Source: Opacimonas viscosa
Lineage (GTDB): Bacteria; Pseudomonadota; Gammaproteobacteria; Enterobacterales; Alteromonadaceae
Assembly: GCF_024199005.1 (NCBI RefSeq)
Contig: NZ_JANATA010000001.1
Location: forward strand, 248,001 to 312,000
DNA length: 64,000 bases
Reading direction: 5' to 3'
The notes under the pieces were generated by a model. The model saw only the letters and a program-made list of their open reading frames with translations, was not told where the DNA came from and did no database searches. A program made the position numbers and the translations under genes. How positions within the stretch are numbered: the first letter of the stretch is position 1; each line of letters begins with the position of its first letter. Below are positions 43,604 through 52,370 of the stretch, one piece after another.

Positions 43604-44433
43604 TGAAAATTATTTACACTGACTTGGATGGTACTTTATTAGACCACAACACATATAGTTATGCGGCAGCTTTGCCAGCTTTACAGCAATGCGCAGTTGC
43701 GAACATTCCCGTTATTTTCAATACCAGTAAAACCTTCCAAGAGGTAAGAATTTTGCAAGATAAATTGGATTTGCAAACGCCGTTTATTATTGAAAATGGT
43801 GCCGCTATTTTTATTCCGAAAACATTTGCACGTAATTTGGGGCTTGATGTGGATGCATGTATCGACCAATACGAGTGTTCGGATACAGCAGATTATCTAG
43901 TCAAGATATTCGCTTTACCAAATACCCATTGGCAAAGAATACTCGAACAGATGCCACGTTGGCATTCACTTTATAAAGCTTTATCACAAACACCCGTAGA
44001 TGAGATTGTGGCGCTGACAGGACTCGATCACGAACAAGCACGACAAGCTCAACAAAGACAATACGGAGAACCGTTATTTTGGTTAGGTACAGAGGCTGAA
44101 AAACAGTTATTTATCGACGAGATAAAACAGGTTGGTGCAGTACCGATTCAAGGCGGTCGTTTTTTACATATCAACGGCACAACCAACAAAGGCATAGCCC
44201 AAGACTGGCTTACTACCTTATTTAAATCAGTCAGCCGTGGACTGATTCAAACTATCGGACTTGGGGATGGTATGAATGATATCCCATTATTAGAAAATGC
44301 GGATATAGCCGTCCAAGTTAAATCTCCAGCCTATGATTTCCCCCCTTTGCATAAAACTCAAAATATTATTAAGACTAAATTAGAGGGGCCTGCTGGCTGG
44401 AACCGAGCCATTTTAGATATTTGTACTAAATAA
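43603..44433 (+). CDS. HAD phosphatase, mannosyl/glucosyl-3-phosphoglycerate phosphatase (MpgP/YedP-like)
   Basis: 276 residues. HAD motif I is YTDLDGTLLD (Asp7, Asp9), motif II NTSKT, and motif III/IV GLGDGMNDIPLL; the Cof-type cap and HINGTTNKG segment are those of mannosyl-3-phosphoglycerate phosphatases. With the synthase next to it, the substrate is most likely glucosyl-3-phosphoglycerate, giving glucosylglycerate. Overlaps the kinase by one base and precedes the synthase by 19 bases. Confidence 0.82.
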   Translation: MKIIYTDLDGTLLDHNTYSYAAALPALQQCAVANIPVIFNTSKTFQEVRILQDKLDLQTPFIIENGAAIFIPKTFARNLGLDVDACIDQYECSDTADYLVKIFALPNTHWQRILEQMPRWHSLYKALSQTPVDEIVALTGLDHEQARQAQQRQYGEPLFWLGTEAEKQLFIDEIKQVGAVPIQGGRFLHINGTTNKGIAQDWLTTLFKSVSRGLIQTIGLGDGMNDIPLLENADIAVQVKSPAYDFPPLHKTQNIIKTKLEGPAGWNRAILDICTK

Positions 44434-44452
44434 TTACAATTTAAGGAATCTT

Positions 44453-45679
44453 ATGACCGATTTTTATCAAAACGGTATTATTACTACTTTACATAACTTA
44501 GATGAACGTCCTATTGAAGAGATGGAAGCTGAATTAGTTAAATTTAGCAAAACTCGTCCCATGGCATTGATTCTCCCGTCGTTATACAGTGAGTTAGAGG
44601 GCATTGCTTTACCTAATATTATTCAAGAGTTAGCAGCAGTCCCCTATCTCAGCCAAATTATTATTGGGTTAGATCGCTCATCACAAACAGAGTTTCAAAA
44701 AGCCAAAACGTTCTTTAGTAAATTACCACAGCACCATAGAATATTGTGGAATGATGGGCCTAGATTGCAGGCACTAGACCAAAAATTACAAGCGTTGAAT
44801 TTGGCACCCACTGAACTAGGTAAAGGTCGTAATGTCTGGTACTGCATGGGTTATGTTTTAGCTTCTAAAAAAGCCGAATCGGTTGCATTACACGACTGTG
44901 ATATTTTAACTTACGACCGTTCCTTATTGGCTCGCTTAATTTACCCTGTCGCTAATCCACAATTTAATTATGAGTTTTGTAAAGGATTTTATGCCCGTGT
45001 TGCCGATGGCAAAATCAATGGTCGAGTATCCCGTTTATTAGTCACTCCTCTTCTCAGAGCTTTAAAACGGACGTTAGGAGATAATGAATATATTGAATTT
45101 ATGGACTCATTTCGTTATCCATTAGCGGGAGAGTTCTCATTTCGAAGAGATGTACTCAATGATATTCGGATCCCTTCAGATTGGGGACTTGAAATAGGTG
45201 TTTTATCTGAAATGCATCGTAACTATGCAAATAACCGTTTATGCCAAGCCGATATCGCACGTTTTTATGATCACAAACATCAAGACCTCTCACTACAAAA
45301 CGACCAAGGTGGGTTGTCTAAGATGTCAATTGACATTACCAAAGCCTTATTTAGAAAACTGGCAACACAAGGACATACCTTTAGCACCGAGATGTTTCGC
45401 TCCATCAAAGCGACTTACTTTAGAATTGCACTGGATTTTATTGAAACCTACCATAACGATGCCCTCATGAACGGTCTCACGCTTGATATTCACAGTGAAG
45501 AAAAAGCAGTAGAGATGTTTGCTCAAAACATCATGAAAGCGGGTCAGAGCTTTTTGGACAATCCTATGGAAACGCCTTTCATCCCCAGTTGGAACCGAGT
45601 TGTGAGTGCCCGTCCCTCAGTGCTAGATGAATTGTACGAAGCCGTAGAGTTAGACCATCAAGAATTCATGGGGTTATAA
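44453..45679 (+). CDS. Glucosyl-3-phosphoglycerate synthase (GpgS-like, GT81-type glycosyltransferase)
   Basis: GT-A fold glycosyltransferase, 408 residues. N-terminal FYQNGIITTLHNL, MALILPSLYSELEG, the nucleotide-sugar site GKGRNVWYCMGY, metal motif LHDCDILTYDRS (DxD) and PLAGEFSFRRD are recognisable from bacterial GpgS. It should transfer glucose from an NDP-glucose to 3-phosphoglycerate. Ribosome site AAGGA seven bases before the ATG. The product is dephosphorylated by the upstream HAD enzyme, and the sugar is broken down by the downstream phosphorylase. Confidence 0.83.
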   Translation: MTDFYQNGIITTLHNLDERPIEEMEAELVKFSKTRPMALILPSLYSELEGIALPNIIQELAAVPYLSQIIIGLDRSSQTEFQKAKTFFSKLPQHHRILWNDGPRLQALDQKLQALNLAPTELGKGRNVWYCMGYVLASKKAESVALHDCDILTYDRSLLARLIYPVANPQFNYEFCKGFYARVADGKINGRVSRLLVTPLLRALKRTLGDNEYIEFMDSFRYPLAGEFSFRRDVLNDIRIPSDWGLEIGVLSEMHRNYANNRLCQADIARFYDHKHQDLSLQNDQGGLSKMSIDITKALFRKLATQGHTFSTEMFRSIKATYFRIALDFIETYHNDALMNGLTLDIHSEEKAVEMFAQNIMKAGQSFLDNPMETPFIPSWNRVVSARPSVLDELYEAVELDHQEFMGL

Positions 45680-45736
45680 CCAGCGTCACAACCCATTTCA
45701 CAATCAGCGTTACTGTATGAAACGTAAGGTAGAAGT

Positions 45737-47494
45737 ATGAATAATGTTTCCTTAAAAGAACAAATCACACATTATCTGAGGCTGGTATATGACTCAGATA
45801 TGCTCCAAAAACAACATTACCAAACACATCAAGAATTTGCTGATGATTTGATTACAGCTATGGGTTTAACTCCTACAAAACAGGAAAACAGTCCGCCACC
45901 ACACAAAAACCACTGGGATGAAACACGCTCAGTATTAATTACTTATGCCGATTCTTTATTGGAGGAGGACGTTAAACCGTTACATACCCTCCATGATTTT
46001 ATTGATAGGTACTGCCAAGACAATATTTCAGATATTCATATATTGCCTTTTTATCCGTATAGTTCCGACGATGGATTTTCTGTAATTAACTATATGAGCG
46101 TCAACGAGTCGCATGGTGAATGGAGTGATATTCACGCTCTTGCACAATTAAAAAATTTGATGTTTGATTTGGTGATTAATCATTGTTCGTCACGTTCTCA
46201 ATGGTTCCAAGAGTTTATCAATGCCCAAGGCCAAGGTCAGCACATGTTTTATACTGCCTCTCCCGAAGGCGACTACTCTGCTGTAACAAGACCTCGCACC
46301 AGTCCATTGTTACGCAGTACATCTACAGTAGAAGGTGAAAAACATGTGTGGTGTACGTTTTCTCACGACCAAGTAGATTTTGATTTCTCGCATCCCATGG
46401 TGTTACTGGAGTTTGCGAAAATAATTGCATTTTATTTGAATAATGGTGCGAAGTTATTCCGTTTAGATGCTGTGGCTTTTTTGTGGAAGGAATTAGGTAC
46501 TTCATGTATCAATCATCCTAATACACACACTATTATAAAAATTTATCGTCTTTTAATAGAGCATGCTTGTCATGATGCTGTCGTGATTACGGAAACCAAT
46601 ATTCCTAATCACGAAAATTTACAATACTTTGGGAATGCAAACGAAGCGCATGCCATTTACAACTTTGCTCTACCTCCCTTACTACTGCATACTTTAATGT
46701 CAGGTGACAGTTCTGCAATCACGCGTTGGCAAATGGCCATGCCACCTGCACAAAACGGTACGACCTATTTTAATTTTATTGCATCCCATGATGGTATTGG
46801 ATTGCGCCCCGTTGAGAATTTATTAAGCTCAGCCCAAAAAGATGCTTTGATTACATCTTGTCAATCTCAAGATGCTCGTATCAACTGGCGAACATTACCT
46901 GATGGTTCCCAAAGTGCTTATGAAATAAATATTGCTTTATTTTCTGCCTGTGGCACAACACATGCCGGAACCGATGACTGGCAAATTGCCCGATTTATCT
47001 GTGCTCATACCATTATGTTTGGTTTAGAAGGTATCCCTGGGTTGTATATTCATAGTTTAATAGGCACACCAAATGATTTGGCTAGAGCGGAGAATTCAGG
47101 GCAAAACCGTTGTATTAATCGCCATCAATGGGATTTTTCGAAGTTAACCACAGAATTGTCAAACCCAAGTTCACCCCATCATTTAGTGTATACCCAAATA
47201 GATAAGTTATTGCGTCTACGCAGTAAACAACGAGCATTTCACCCCAATGCGACACAATTTACTTTGCAACTTGGCAAGCATATTTTTGGTTTTTGGCGAC
47301 AAAGTATTGATCGGCAACAAAGTATCTTTTGTATCAGTAACATTACTAACCAGAAGCAAAGTGTTAACGTGCAGGATATCAATTTGGTCAATACGCAAAA
47401 ATGGTACGATTTATTGTCTGCTGAGACATTAGATGAAGATAAAGTGAATATTCAGCTAATGCCTTATCAAACAGTTTGGATTACGAATACTTAA
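45737..47494 (+). CDS. Glucosylglycerate phosphorylase (GH13_18, sucrose-phosphorylase family)
   Basis: 585 residues. GH13_18 signature HILPFYPYSSDDGFSVINY (102-120), nucleophile Asp244 (FRLDAVAFLW), acid/base Glu286 (VITETNIPN) and FIASHDGIGLRP. Sucrose phosphorylase is the same fold; the neighbouring glycerate, phosphoglycerate and glucosyl-3-phosphoglycerate genes make glucosylglycerate the likely substrate, giving glucose-1-phosphate and D-glycerate. The D-glycerate would be salvaged by the kinase at 42740. The 3' end is one base from the convergent dehydrogenase stop, leaving no room for a terminator. Confidence 0.8.
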   Translation: MNNVSLKEQITHYLRLVYDSDMLQKQHYQTHQEFADDLITAMGLTPTKQENSPPPHKNHWDETRSVLITYADSLLEEDVKPLHTLHDFIDRYCQDNISDIHILPFYPYSSDDGFSVINYMSVNESHGEWSDIHALAQLKNLMFDLVINHCSSRSQWFQEFINAQGQGQHMFYTASPEGDYSAVTRPRTSPLLRSTSTVEGEKHVWCTFSHDQVDFDFSHPMVLLEFAKIIAFYLNNGAKLFRLDAVAFLWKELGTSCINHPNTHTIIKIYRLLIEHACHDAVVITETNIPNHENLQYFGNANEAHAIYNFALPPLLLHTLMSGDSSAITRWQMAMPPAQNGTTYFNFIASHDGIGLRPVENLLSSAQKDALITSCQSQDARINWRTLPDGSQSAYEINIALFSACGTTHAGTDDWQIARFICAHTIMFGLEGIPGLYIHSLIGTPNDLARAENSGQNRCINRHQWDFSKLTTELSNPSSPHHLVYTQIDKLLRLRSKQRAFHPNATQFTLQLGKHIFGFWRQSIDRQQSIFCISNITNQKQSVNVQDINLVNTQKWYDLLSAETLDEDKVNIQLMPYQTVWITNT

Positions 47495-47495
47495 A

Positions 47496-48362
47496 TTAGC
47501 GTAAACGTCGCAGAAGGCTGGAAGTATCCTGTCTACCACCTGACATTTTCTGTATGTCTGCGTAATACTGATCAACGAGTGCGGTCAATGCCAATGTAGC
47601 CCCATTGGTTCGAGCCGCATCTAGTGCAATACCTAAATCTTTGCGCATCCAATCCACCGCGAAACCGAAATCGTATTGCCCGTCAATCATGGTCTTGGCA
47701 CGATTGTCCATTTGCCAAGATTGGGCAGCTCCTTGACTAATAACATCGACTACTTTATTGCGATCTAATCCTGCTTTTTCACCAAAGTGTAACGCTTCTG
47801 CAAGTCCTTGTACGATGCCAGCAATACAAATTTGATTCATCATTTTGGCCAATTGCCCAGCACCAACGGCACCGATCAATTGAAATTGTTTTGCGTACGC
47901 ACTTAGCGCTGGCTCGGCTTTAGCAAAATCGCTGGGTTGTCCACCACACATAACAGTCAACATACCGTTCTGGGCACCTGCTTGACCACCCGAAACAGGC
48001 GCATCAATAAATCCAACAGATTGTTTAGAGAACGCTAACCCAAGCTCTTTAGCCAATTCTTCAGAAGCGGTTGTATGATCAATGACTAAAGCGGACTCAG
48101 ATGCCCCAGCTAATATTCCATTAGCGCCATATACAACACTACGAACATCGTCATCATTACCCAAGCACATGCATATAATATCGGCATCCGCAACAGCCGT
48201 TTTAGGTGTTTCAGCAGAGCTACCACCGAATTGTGCAACCCAAGCATCGGCTTTTGCCGCAGTACGATTATAAACAGTGACATTATGCCCTGCTTTGACT
48301 AAATGCCCTGCCATGGGATATCCCATAACCCCTAAGCCTAAAAATGTAATATTTATACTCAT
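47496..48362 (-). CDS. Beta-hydroxyacid dehydrogenase (GarR/tartronate semialdehyde reductase or GLYR-type)
   Basis: 288 residues from ATG 48362 (AAGGG seven bases upstream; an ATG three bases earlier is possible). NAD(P) motif LGLGVMGYPMAGHL, substrate motif DAPVSGGQAGAQNGML, catalytic Lys in GAGQLAKMMNQI. Members act on 3-hydroxyisobutyrate, tartronate semialdehyde, glyoxylate or succinic semialdehyde. If it reduces tartronate semialdehyde it would feed D-glycerate to the adjacent glucosylglycerate operon, but this is only positional evidence. Confidence 0.8.
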   Translation of the reverse strand: MSINITFLGLGVMGYPMAGHLVKAGHNVTVYNRTAAKADAWVAQFGGSSAETPKTAVADADIICMCLGNDDDVRSVVYGANGILAGASESALVIDHTTASEELAKELGLAFSKQSVGFIDAPVSGGQAGAQNGMLTVMCGGQPSDFAKAEPALSAYAKQFQLIGAVGAGQLAKMMNQICIAGIVQGLAEALHFGEKAGLDRNKVVDVISQGAAQSWQMDNRAKTMIDGQYDFGFAVDWMRKDLGIALDAARTNGATLALTALVDQYYADIQKMSGGRQDTSSLLRRLR

Positions 48363-48444
48363 CATGCCCTTTATTTAAACTTTAAAACCCATATTAAAGT
48401 AATAATAACAGTAATAATAATGAAAAACATAAGGCAGAAAAAAG

Positions 48445-48930
48445 ATGGCTACAATTTACGATTTCACAATGCCACTCGCCTCTGGTGAAGAGCATGATTT
48501 TGCACAATTTAAAGACAAAGTGTTATTAATTGTTAATACTGCTAGCAAATGTGGGTTCACTCCTCAATATGATGGCTTACAAGCATTACAAGATGAATAT
48601 GCGGAACAAGGCTTCTCAGTATTAGCGTTTCCATGTGATCAATTTGGTAAACAGGAACCCGGCAACGATGCAGAAATTGTAGAGTTTTGTACAACGAGAT
48701 TTAGTGTCAGTTTTCCATTATTTAGCAAGATAGAAGTAAATGGCGATGGTGCAGCTCCTTTATATAAGTTCATGAAGTCCTCAGCTAAAGGGATTTTTGG
48801 TTCTGAAGGGATCAAATGGAACTTTACAAAGTTTTTAGTCAACAAGTCGGGAGAAGTTGTCAAACGCTATGCGCCAACAACCAAACCTGAACAGATCCGT
48901 AAAGACATCGAAAAACTATTAGCTGACTAA
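48445..48930 (+). CDS. btuE: Glutathione peroxidase family thiol peroxidase (BtuE-like)
   Basis: 161 residues, redox-active Cys36 in NTASKCGFTPQY, resolving-type Cys64 in FPCDQFGKQEPG (the usual Asn after Cys is Asp here), Gln70 and the WNFTKFLV tryptophan/asparagine. Cysteine type, so likely thioredoxin-dependent. The stop overlaps the convergent cmoM stop. Confidence 0.9.
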   Translation: MATIYDFTMPLASGEEHDFAQFKDKVLLIVNTASKCGFTPQYDGLQALQDEYAEQGFSVLAFPCDQFGKQEPGNDAEIVEFCTTRFSVSFPLFSKIEVNGDGAAPLYKFMKSSAKGIFGSEGIKWNFTKFLVNKSGEVVKRYAPTTKPEQIRKDIEKLLAD

Positions 48931-49679
48931 GTAATCTTGCGCACAATGATATGGAAATACCTGCCCATAAACTTATAGGGCTCTAGTACACCGTACTGCT
49001 TTTCTGCGGCTAATAGTTCAGCATATTTTTGTTCCTGTTGTTCTACATGCCGCATATTATCATGTACACAACGAATGCCTGCAGTCTGCACTACCTCAAG
49101 TTCATCTTGAGCGTTAAGCCAATGCAAAACACGTTGGTAACTGACAGGCGCTTGTGGATTTAATTTGACCTTACTTTTAGTTTGCAAGCCCCTTGCGACA
49201 TAATCAAAATTACCGTACACCATATTGGTATAACGATGCGCTTCTTCTGAAAAAAAAGAAAGCGAGAGCACTCCTCGTTTTACACAGAGCTGTGTCATTT
49301 TTTCTAGTGCTGCTAAAGGGTCTTTGACCCATTCCAACATGGCGTGACAGACCACCAAATCAAACCTATCTGAGATGTCGTGAAAACTTGCTACCTTAAA
49401 GTCACAATCTTGCAACAGCGGATTTTGTAAGTTTTGCTGGATACTTTCCTCTGAAATATCTATACCAAGTGGGCTTGCCCCGAACTGCGCCAAAGAGTGA
49501 CACATATGGCCTAACCCACACCCAACATCTATCACAGCTTTGTTACCTAAATCCGATAGGATACCGTTGCTTTGTAAATGATAAATAAGTAATTCATGGC
49601 GCAAACGGCCTTTTGTCGTCCCATAAATATTTTTGGCGAATTTATCACTGAGGCCATCAAAGTTGCGATCATGTGTCAT
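48927..49679 (-). CDS. cmoM: tRNA 5-carboxymethoxyuridine methyltransferase CmoM (SmtA)
   Basis: SAM-dependent methyltransferase that makes mcmo5U34 from cmo5U34. 250 residues. The N-terminal DRNFDGLSDKFAKNIYGTTKGRLRHELL matches E. coli CmoM closely, followed by the SAM motif VIDVGCGLGHM, HAMLEWVKDPL, NMVYGNFDYVARG and the terminal YKFMGRYFHIIVRK. The pathway partners cmoA and cmoB are in the same window, more than 32 kb away. It overlaps the Nif3-family start by one base; the two are co-transcribed. Confidence 0.93.
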   Translation of the reverse strand: MTHDRNFDGLSDKFAKNIYGTTKGRLRHELLIYHLQSNGILSDLGNKAVIDVGCGLGHMCHSLAQFGASPLGIDISEESIQQNLQNPLLQDCDFKVASFHDISDRFDLVVCHAMLEWVKDPLAALEKMTQLCVKRGVLSLSFFSEEAHRYTNMVYGNFDYVARGLQTKSKVKLNPQAPVSYQRVLHWLNAQDELEVVQTAGIRCVHDNMRHVEQQEQKYAELLAAEKQYGVLEPYKFMGRYFHIIVRKIT

Positions 49680-50431
49680 TAGGCAGGATTATCTATGTCA
49701 ATAAACTCCACCGAAAGTGAAAATTCACGGGCAATATATTCACCCAATGCTTTGACACCATATCTTTCAGTTGCGTGATGACCAGCGGCAATAAACGCAA
49801 TATCATTTTCTCTAGCAAAATGAATGGTCTGCTCTGACACTTCGCCGGTCAGGAATAGATCAGCTCCAGCTTGTGCCGCTTGCTCTATATAATTTTGACC
49901 TCCGCCAGTACATAAAGCGACTTTCTGGATTAAGCGATTGGTATGACCTTCAGATAAGGGTGGCCGAGCCAAACATGCTTCTACATGTTCAGTAAAATCT
50001 TGTAAAGAGAGTGGCTTAGCCAATTCTCCCATTTTAACAATACCTTGCGGAGAAACTGGTAAATCTTGTACGTTTTCAAGCCCGAGAAGACCCGCTAATT
50101 GAGCATTATTACCAAGTTCAGAGTGGATATCTAAAGGTAAATGATAAGCCACTAAATTAATATTGTTATCGAGTAAAGATTTTATTCGACGTTGTTTCAT
50201 CCCTGTAATGACAGCAGATTCACCCTTCCAAAAATAGCCATGATGCACTAATAACATATCAGATTTATTCGCTATTGCAGCATCAATTAATGCTTGTGAT
50301 GCAGTCACCCCAGTGGTTATTTTTTGTACATCAATGGTACCTTCAATTTGTAATCCGTTGGGGCAGTAATCCTTTATCAAACCGCATGAAAGGTGCGAGT
50401 CTAGGGCGCTTATTAAATCATCACGTTGCAT
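49679..50431 (-). CDS. Nif3-like dinuclear metal center protein (YbgI family)
   Basis: 250 residues of the Nif3/YbgI family: CPNGLQIEG, metal site VHHGYFWKGE, HLPLDIHSELGNN and AGHHATERYGVKALG near the C-terminus are the conserved metal-ligand segments. A ring-forming protein often annotated as GTP cyclohydrolase I type 2; real function unresolved. First gene of a two-gene operon with cmoM. Confidence 0.9.
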   Translation of the reverse strand: MQRDDLISALDSHLSCGLIKDYCPNGLQIEGTIDVQKITTGVTASQALIDAAIANKSDMLLVHHGYFWKGESAVITGMKQRRIKSLLDNNINLVAYHLPLDIHSELGNNAQLAGLLGLENVQDLPVSPQGIVKMGELAKPLSLQDFTEHVEACLARPPLSEGHTNRLIQKVALCTGGGQNYIEQAAQAGADLFLTGEVSEQTIHFARENDIAFIAAGHHATERYGVKALGEYIAREFSLSVEFIDIDNPA

Positions 50432-50527
50432 ACATTAATTACTCTAAATGACCGAATTAGACAATTTTAACAAAAAGGGTTATAAAACTCATATAAATTA
50501 ACATTTATTGAAGGTTTCATCATTCTT

Positions 50528-50866
50528 ATGAGTAAATTAGACAAAGACCAAGTAATTGAGCAGTTTACCCAAGCATATACTTCAGCTAATGGAAAGGCCC
50601 CCACTATCGAAGCAAAAGGTGGCTGGTACAGTGTTGATGGTGGTAAAAATGTTCGTTTAGTCACATTAGCAGAAATGACTTCAGAGTTATCGGATACTAA
50701 AAGCACTGCGCCTAAGGTGGAAAAAGCACCGGTTAAAAAGCCAGCAACAACTAAGAAGAGTGCGAAAAAATCTCCAAAAGCGGCCAAAACTTCAGGGTTT
50801 TCAGTGAAAGATTGGTGGCAAGAAAATGTTTTGAATGCAACACCGGGTAACCGTCCCCCTCGTTAA
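50528..50866 (+). CDS. Small conserved-looking protein with Lys/Ala-rich tail
   Basis: 112 residues, no recognised family. An N-terminal half (about 1-55, KDQVIEQFTQAYTSANGKAPTIEAKGGWYSVDGGKNVRL split by the glycine turn) appears folded; residues 56-93 are a Lys/Pro/Ala-rich repeat of the type seen in histone-H1-like and nucleic-acid-binding tails; it ends in VKDWWQENVLNATPGNRPPR. Divergent from the Nif3 gene. No signal peptide. Binding to DNA or RNA is a possibility only. Confidence 0.6.
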   Translation: MSKLDKDQVIEQFTQAYTSANGKAPTIEAKGGWYSVDGGKNVRLVTLAEMTSELSDTKSTAPKVEKAPVKKPATTKKSAKKSPKAAKTSGFSVKDWWQENVLNATPGNRPPR

Positions 50867-51054
50867 ACGTTCTTAATAAATACATCACATTCAACAAAGT
50901 CAGAAATAGTGTGTTGATTGGACGGTTTGATAAGAACTACATTCACAATGTTTGTTTGCAGCATAAAGTTCATATACATTGTTTACATGTTGAATGTGCG
51001 TAGGCAATGGCCTGAATTCTGCTATGTCCTTATTTCAGGCCGGCGTTACTTTGC
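50867..51054. other. Intergenic region with a short inverted repeat
   Basis: GGCCTGAA (51009-51016) and TTCAGGCC (51034-51041) form an 8-bp perfect hairpin between convergent genes. There is no strong T-run, so it is a weak terminator at best. I see nothing else in this gap. Confidence 0.4.
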
Positions 51055-52257
51055 TTAATAGTTAGGTTTAGTTGAACTAGACATAATCTTATGAAAGATA
51101 CGTAAAACAGCACCTTCTGCCGCAAAACCTAATTTTTCAGCCAGGTTTTTCTTTTCGACATATTTCACTCGATAAACCTTATGAGTTTGATTCAATTCTA
51201 ATAGAACATCATCAGAAGTAGATAACTTATCAACTAAACCTTTTTTTAACGCTTCTAGTCCATACCAGTATTCACCGGTAGCGACTTCATTAATATTTAA
51301 ATCAGGTCTATTTTGCACAACAAAATCTTTAAACATAACATGTACCGCTTCGAGTTCGGCTTTAAATTTAGCACGCCCTTCATCAGTATTTTCACCTAAC
51401 ATCGTTAACGTGCGCTTGTATTCCCCAGCAGTATGCATTTCTATATCCACATCATTTTTCTTTAACAACTTATGAATATTTGGAACTTGCGCGACAACAC
51501 CTATTGAGCCAATGATGGCAAAATTGGCACAAATAACGTCATCAGCAACACAGGCCATCATATATCCACCACTGGCTGCTACTTTATCAATCGTCACAGT
51601 CAATTTTATTTTAGCATCTTTGATACGTTGTAGTTGTGCAGCTGCTAGTCCATACCCGTGAACTACACCACCACCACTTTCCAGACGAACTACCACTTCG
51701 TCTTCGGTAGTTGCAACAGATAAAATAGCTGTCACTTCCCTGCGCAAAGCTTCCACTTCATCTGCTTGCATAGAACCAGTAAAATCAATTACGAAAACAT
51801 TGTGTGATGAATGTCTATTGGTACCGATATTAGCATTAACTCCTTGCAGCTGGTTTCCTGCTATTTCACTGCATGCTTCTGATTTTTTTGCCGAAGAAGA
51901 TTCTGCCGAAGACACACTGTTAAATGATGATTCTGGCGATTTATCTTGACCAACTTCACCTTTTTTTGAAGCTTTTTTGGCCGCTTTTTTCTCCGCTTTT
52001 ACACGCGCTTTTTCTTGCTTATCAAACGCTTTGAGCTCGGTATCTGATAATAAGCTTCTTTTGCCATATTGCTTCAGTTCAGCATAACTATCACTGAGTG
52101 AAACAAACTCTAACTGTCCTTTTTCAGTGGTATTCCCTGATTGTTTCATGGCTATTGAGATCATAGCAACTAATGTAATTATTAATGCAATAACAACAGT
52201 TAATGCTTTAGCCAAAAATAAGCCGTATTCGTAAAAAAATTCCAATCTATACTCCAT
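51055..52257 (-). CDS. sohB: Inner-membrane serine protease SohB (S49 family)
   Basis: Signal-peptide-peptidase-like protease, 400 residues, anchored by a hydrophobic helix at about 15-38. The S49 core carries Ser229 (DKVAASGGYMMA) and Lys281 (GEYKRTLT) as the Ser-Lys dyad. E. coli SohB is about 349 residues; the surplus is a charged, Ala/Lys then Ser-rich linker (about 80-148). The gene order sohB-yciK matches E. coli, except that two large lipoprotein genes have been placed between them. Confidence 0.88.
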   Translation of the reverse strand: MEYRLEFFYEYGLFLAKALTVVIALIITLVAMISIAMKQSGNTTEKGQLEFVSLSDSYAELKQYGKRSLLSDTELKAFDKQEKARVKAEKKAAKKASKKGEVGQDKSPESSFNSVSSAESSSAKKSEACSEIAGNQLQGVNANIGTNRHSSHNVFVIDFTGSMQADEVEALRREVTAILSVATTEDEVVVRLESGGGVVHGYGLAAAQLQRIKDAKIKLTVTIDKVAASGGYMMACVADDVICANFAIIGSIGVVAQVPNIHKLLKKNDVDIEMHTAGEYKRTLTMLGENTDEGRAKFKAELEAVHVMFKDFVVQNRPDLNINEVATGEYWYGLEALKKGLVDKLSTSDDVLLELNQTHKVYRVKYVEKKNLAEKLGFAAEGAVLRIFHKIMSSSTKPNY

Positions 52258-52286
52258 ATACCTAGATTTACGTTAATAGTCTAAAC

Positions 52287-52323
52287 GAAAAAACCCGTTT
52301 AAAAAATATTTTAAACGGGTTTA
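52287..52323 (-). terminator. Terminator after the penicillin-acylase family gene
   Basis: Minus-strand AAACCCGTTTAAAA / TTTTAAACGGGTTT type stem followed by TTTTTTCG. It separates the acylase gene from sohB. Confidence 0.8.
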
Positions 52324-52370
52324 CATACAAAGTTTGTAACGTAACGTAAATTACTTTACGGCTAAGCTCG

